A DNA stretch of 59,520 nucleotides from Pseudovibrio sp. JCM 19062 (GTDB lineage Bacteria; Pseudomonadota; Alphaproteobacteria; Rhizobiales; Stappiaceae). Every line of letters begins with the position of its first letter. Position 1 is the stretch's first letter. The translations under genes were made by a program, and so were the position numbers. Of the stretch, positions 59,296 to 59,520 are shown in pieces. The notes below the pieces were generated by a model. The model saw only the letters and a list, made by a program, of their open reading frames with translations. It did no database searches and was not told the DNA's origin. The stretch lies in contig BAXV01000021.1 of the NCBI GenBank assembly GCA_001310715.1, positions 1-59,520 of the forward strand, written 5' to 3'.

Positions 59296-59520
59296 ATGTC
59301 TCATAGTACAGCACATATTCTTATCGTCGATGATCATCGTGATATTCGGGAGACCCTTGCCCGATATCTGACGAAGAATAATATGCGTACGACCACAGCA
59401 GAAAGTGCATCTGCTGCGCGCAAGGCCTTGAAAAACTCCTCCATTGATCTGGTGGTACTGGACATCATGATGCCGGGTGAAGACGGCCTGTCCCGTTTGC
59501 CGTCATCTGGTTGAAACCCA
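59296..59520 (+). CDS. Response regulator receiver, OmpR-like, partial
   Basis: N-terminal receiver domain of a two-component response regulator that continues past the right edge. Acidic pocket: HILIVDDHRDIRETLARYL; phosphoacceptor aspartate in LVVLDIMMPGEDG. One base is missing near 59500; after it the family sequence CRHLVET resumes. A GAGGAG-like site precedes the ATG. The 254-bp gap to the divergent EF-hand gene contains AT-rich sequence suitable for both promoters. Output domain cannot be seen; MMPGEDGLSLCR-type receivers are mostly OmpR family. Confidence 0.82.

Overview
The window looks like chromosomal DNA of a marine alphaproteobacterium of the Hyphomicrobiales, most likely a Stappiaceae relative such as Pseudovibrio. 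This is an inference from the gene families (a Rhodobacter-type gene transfer agent, MucR/Ros, DUF1491, DUF2336, DUF5330, DUF6456, a PF06089 asparaginase, an Mrp antiporter and vitamin B12-dependent methylmalonyl-CoA mutase) and from a base composition near half GC. I see no tRNA, rRNA, CRISPR array, insertion sequence or integrase.

Layout. Positions 1-11914 (minus strand) hold a gene transfer agent (GTA) structural cluster in canonical order, from terminase small subunit to tail-fibre/host-specificity protein; the last gene runs off the left edge. Intrinsic-terminator-like hairpins lie just before the first gene, after the terminase, after the major capsid gene and after the tape measure. 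12314-23615 is a housekeeping block: YcgN, penicillin-binding protein 1A, a DUF1214/DUF1254 pair, a lipoprotein, DUF2336, a peptidoglycan-binding protein with DUF1491, DUF5330, SufE, DUF6456 with a DnaA-C-like HTH protein, and MucR. 24082-29997 is a seven-gene Mrp Na+/H+ antiporter operon. 30254-42892 carries MsrB, oligopeptidase B, three tandem paralogous small secreted cysteine proteins, Fe superoxide dismutase, an MFS transporter, a branched-chain aminotransferase, a haloacid dehalogenase, a DMT transporter, a LOG-family protein, an M20 peptidase and a small helical protein. 43005-52900 has a LuxR-type regulator and the methylmalonyl-CoA mutase module (mutA, mutB, SDR, YbjQ, meaB, Tat-exported beta-helix protein). 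52939-59520 has an asparaginase, an aminotransferase, a 1-kb gap with an interspersed repeat, a SulP transporter, an EF-hand protein and the start of a response regulator.

Quality caveat. About two thirds of the genes are interrupted by single-base indels, roughly sixty in total by my reading, mostly deletions of one base from short runs. They hit essential and operon-internal genes alike and family-consistent sequence resumes at once in another frame, so I treat them as sequencing or assembly errors, not pseudogenes. For such genes the coordinates are the full inferred span, and the breaks are noted in each entry.

How the genes fit together. MutAB with its chaperone MeaB forms the last step of propionyl-CoA catabolism. 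MrpA-G gives sodium and pH homeostasis suited to sea water. SOD and MsrB handle oxidative damage. MucR and a LuxR-family protein are global-type regulators that could control the GTA, but nothing in the sequence proves that link.
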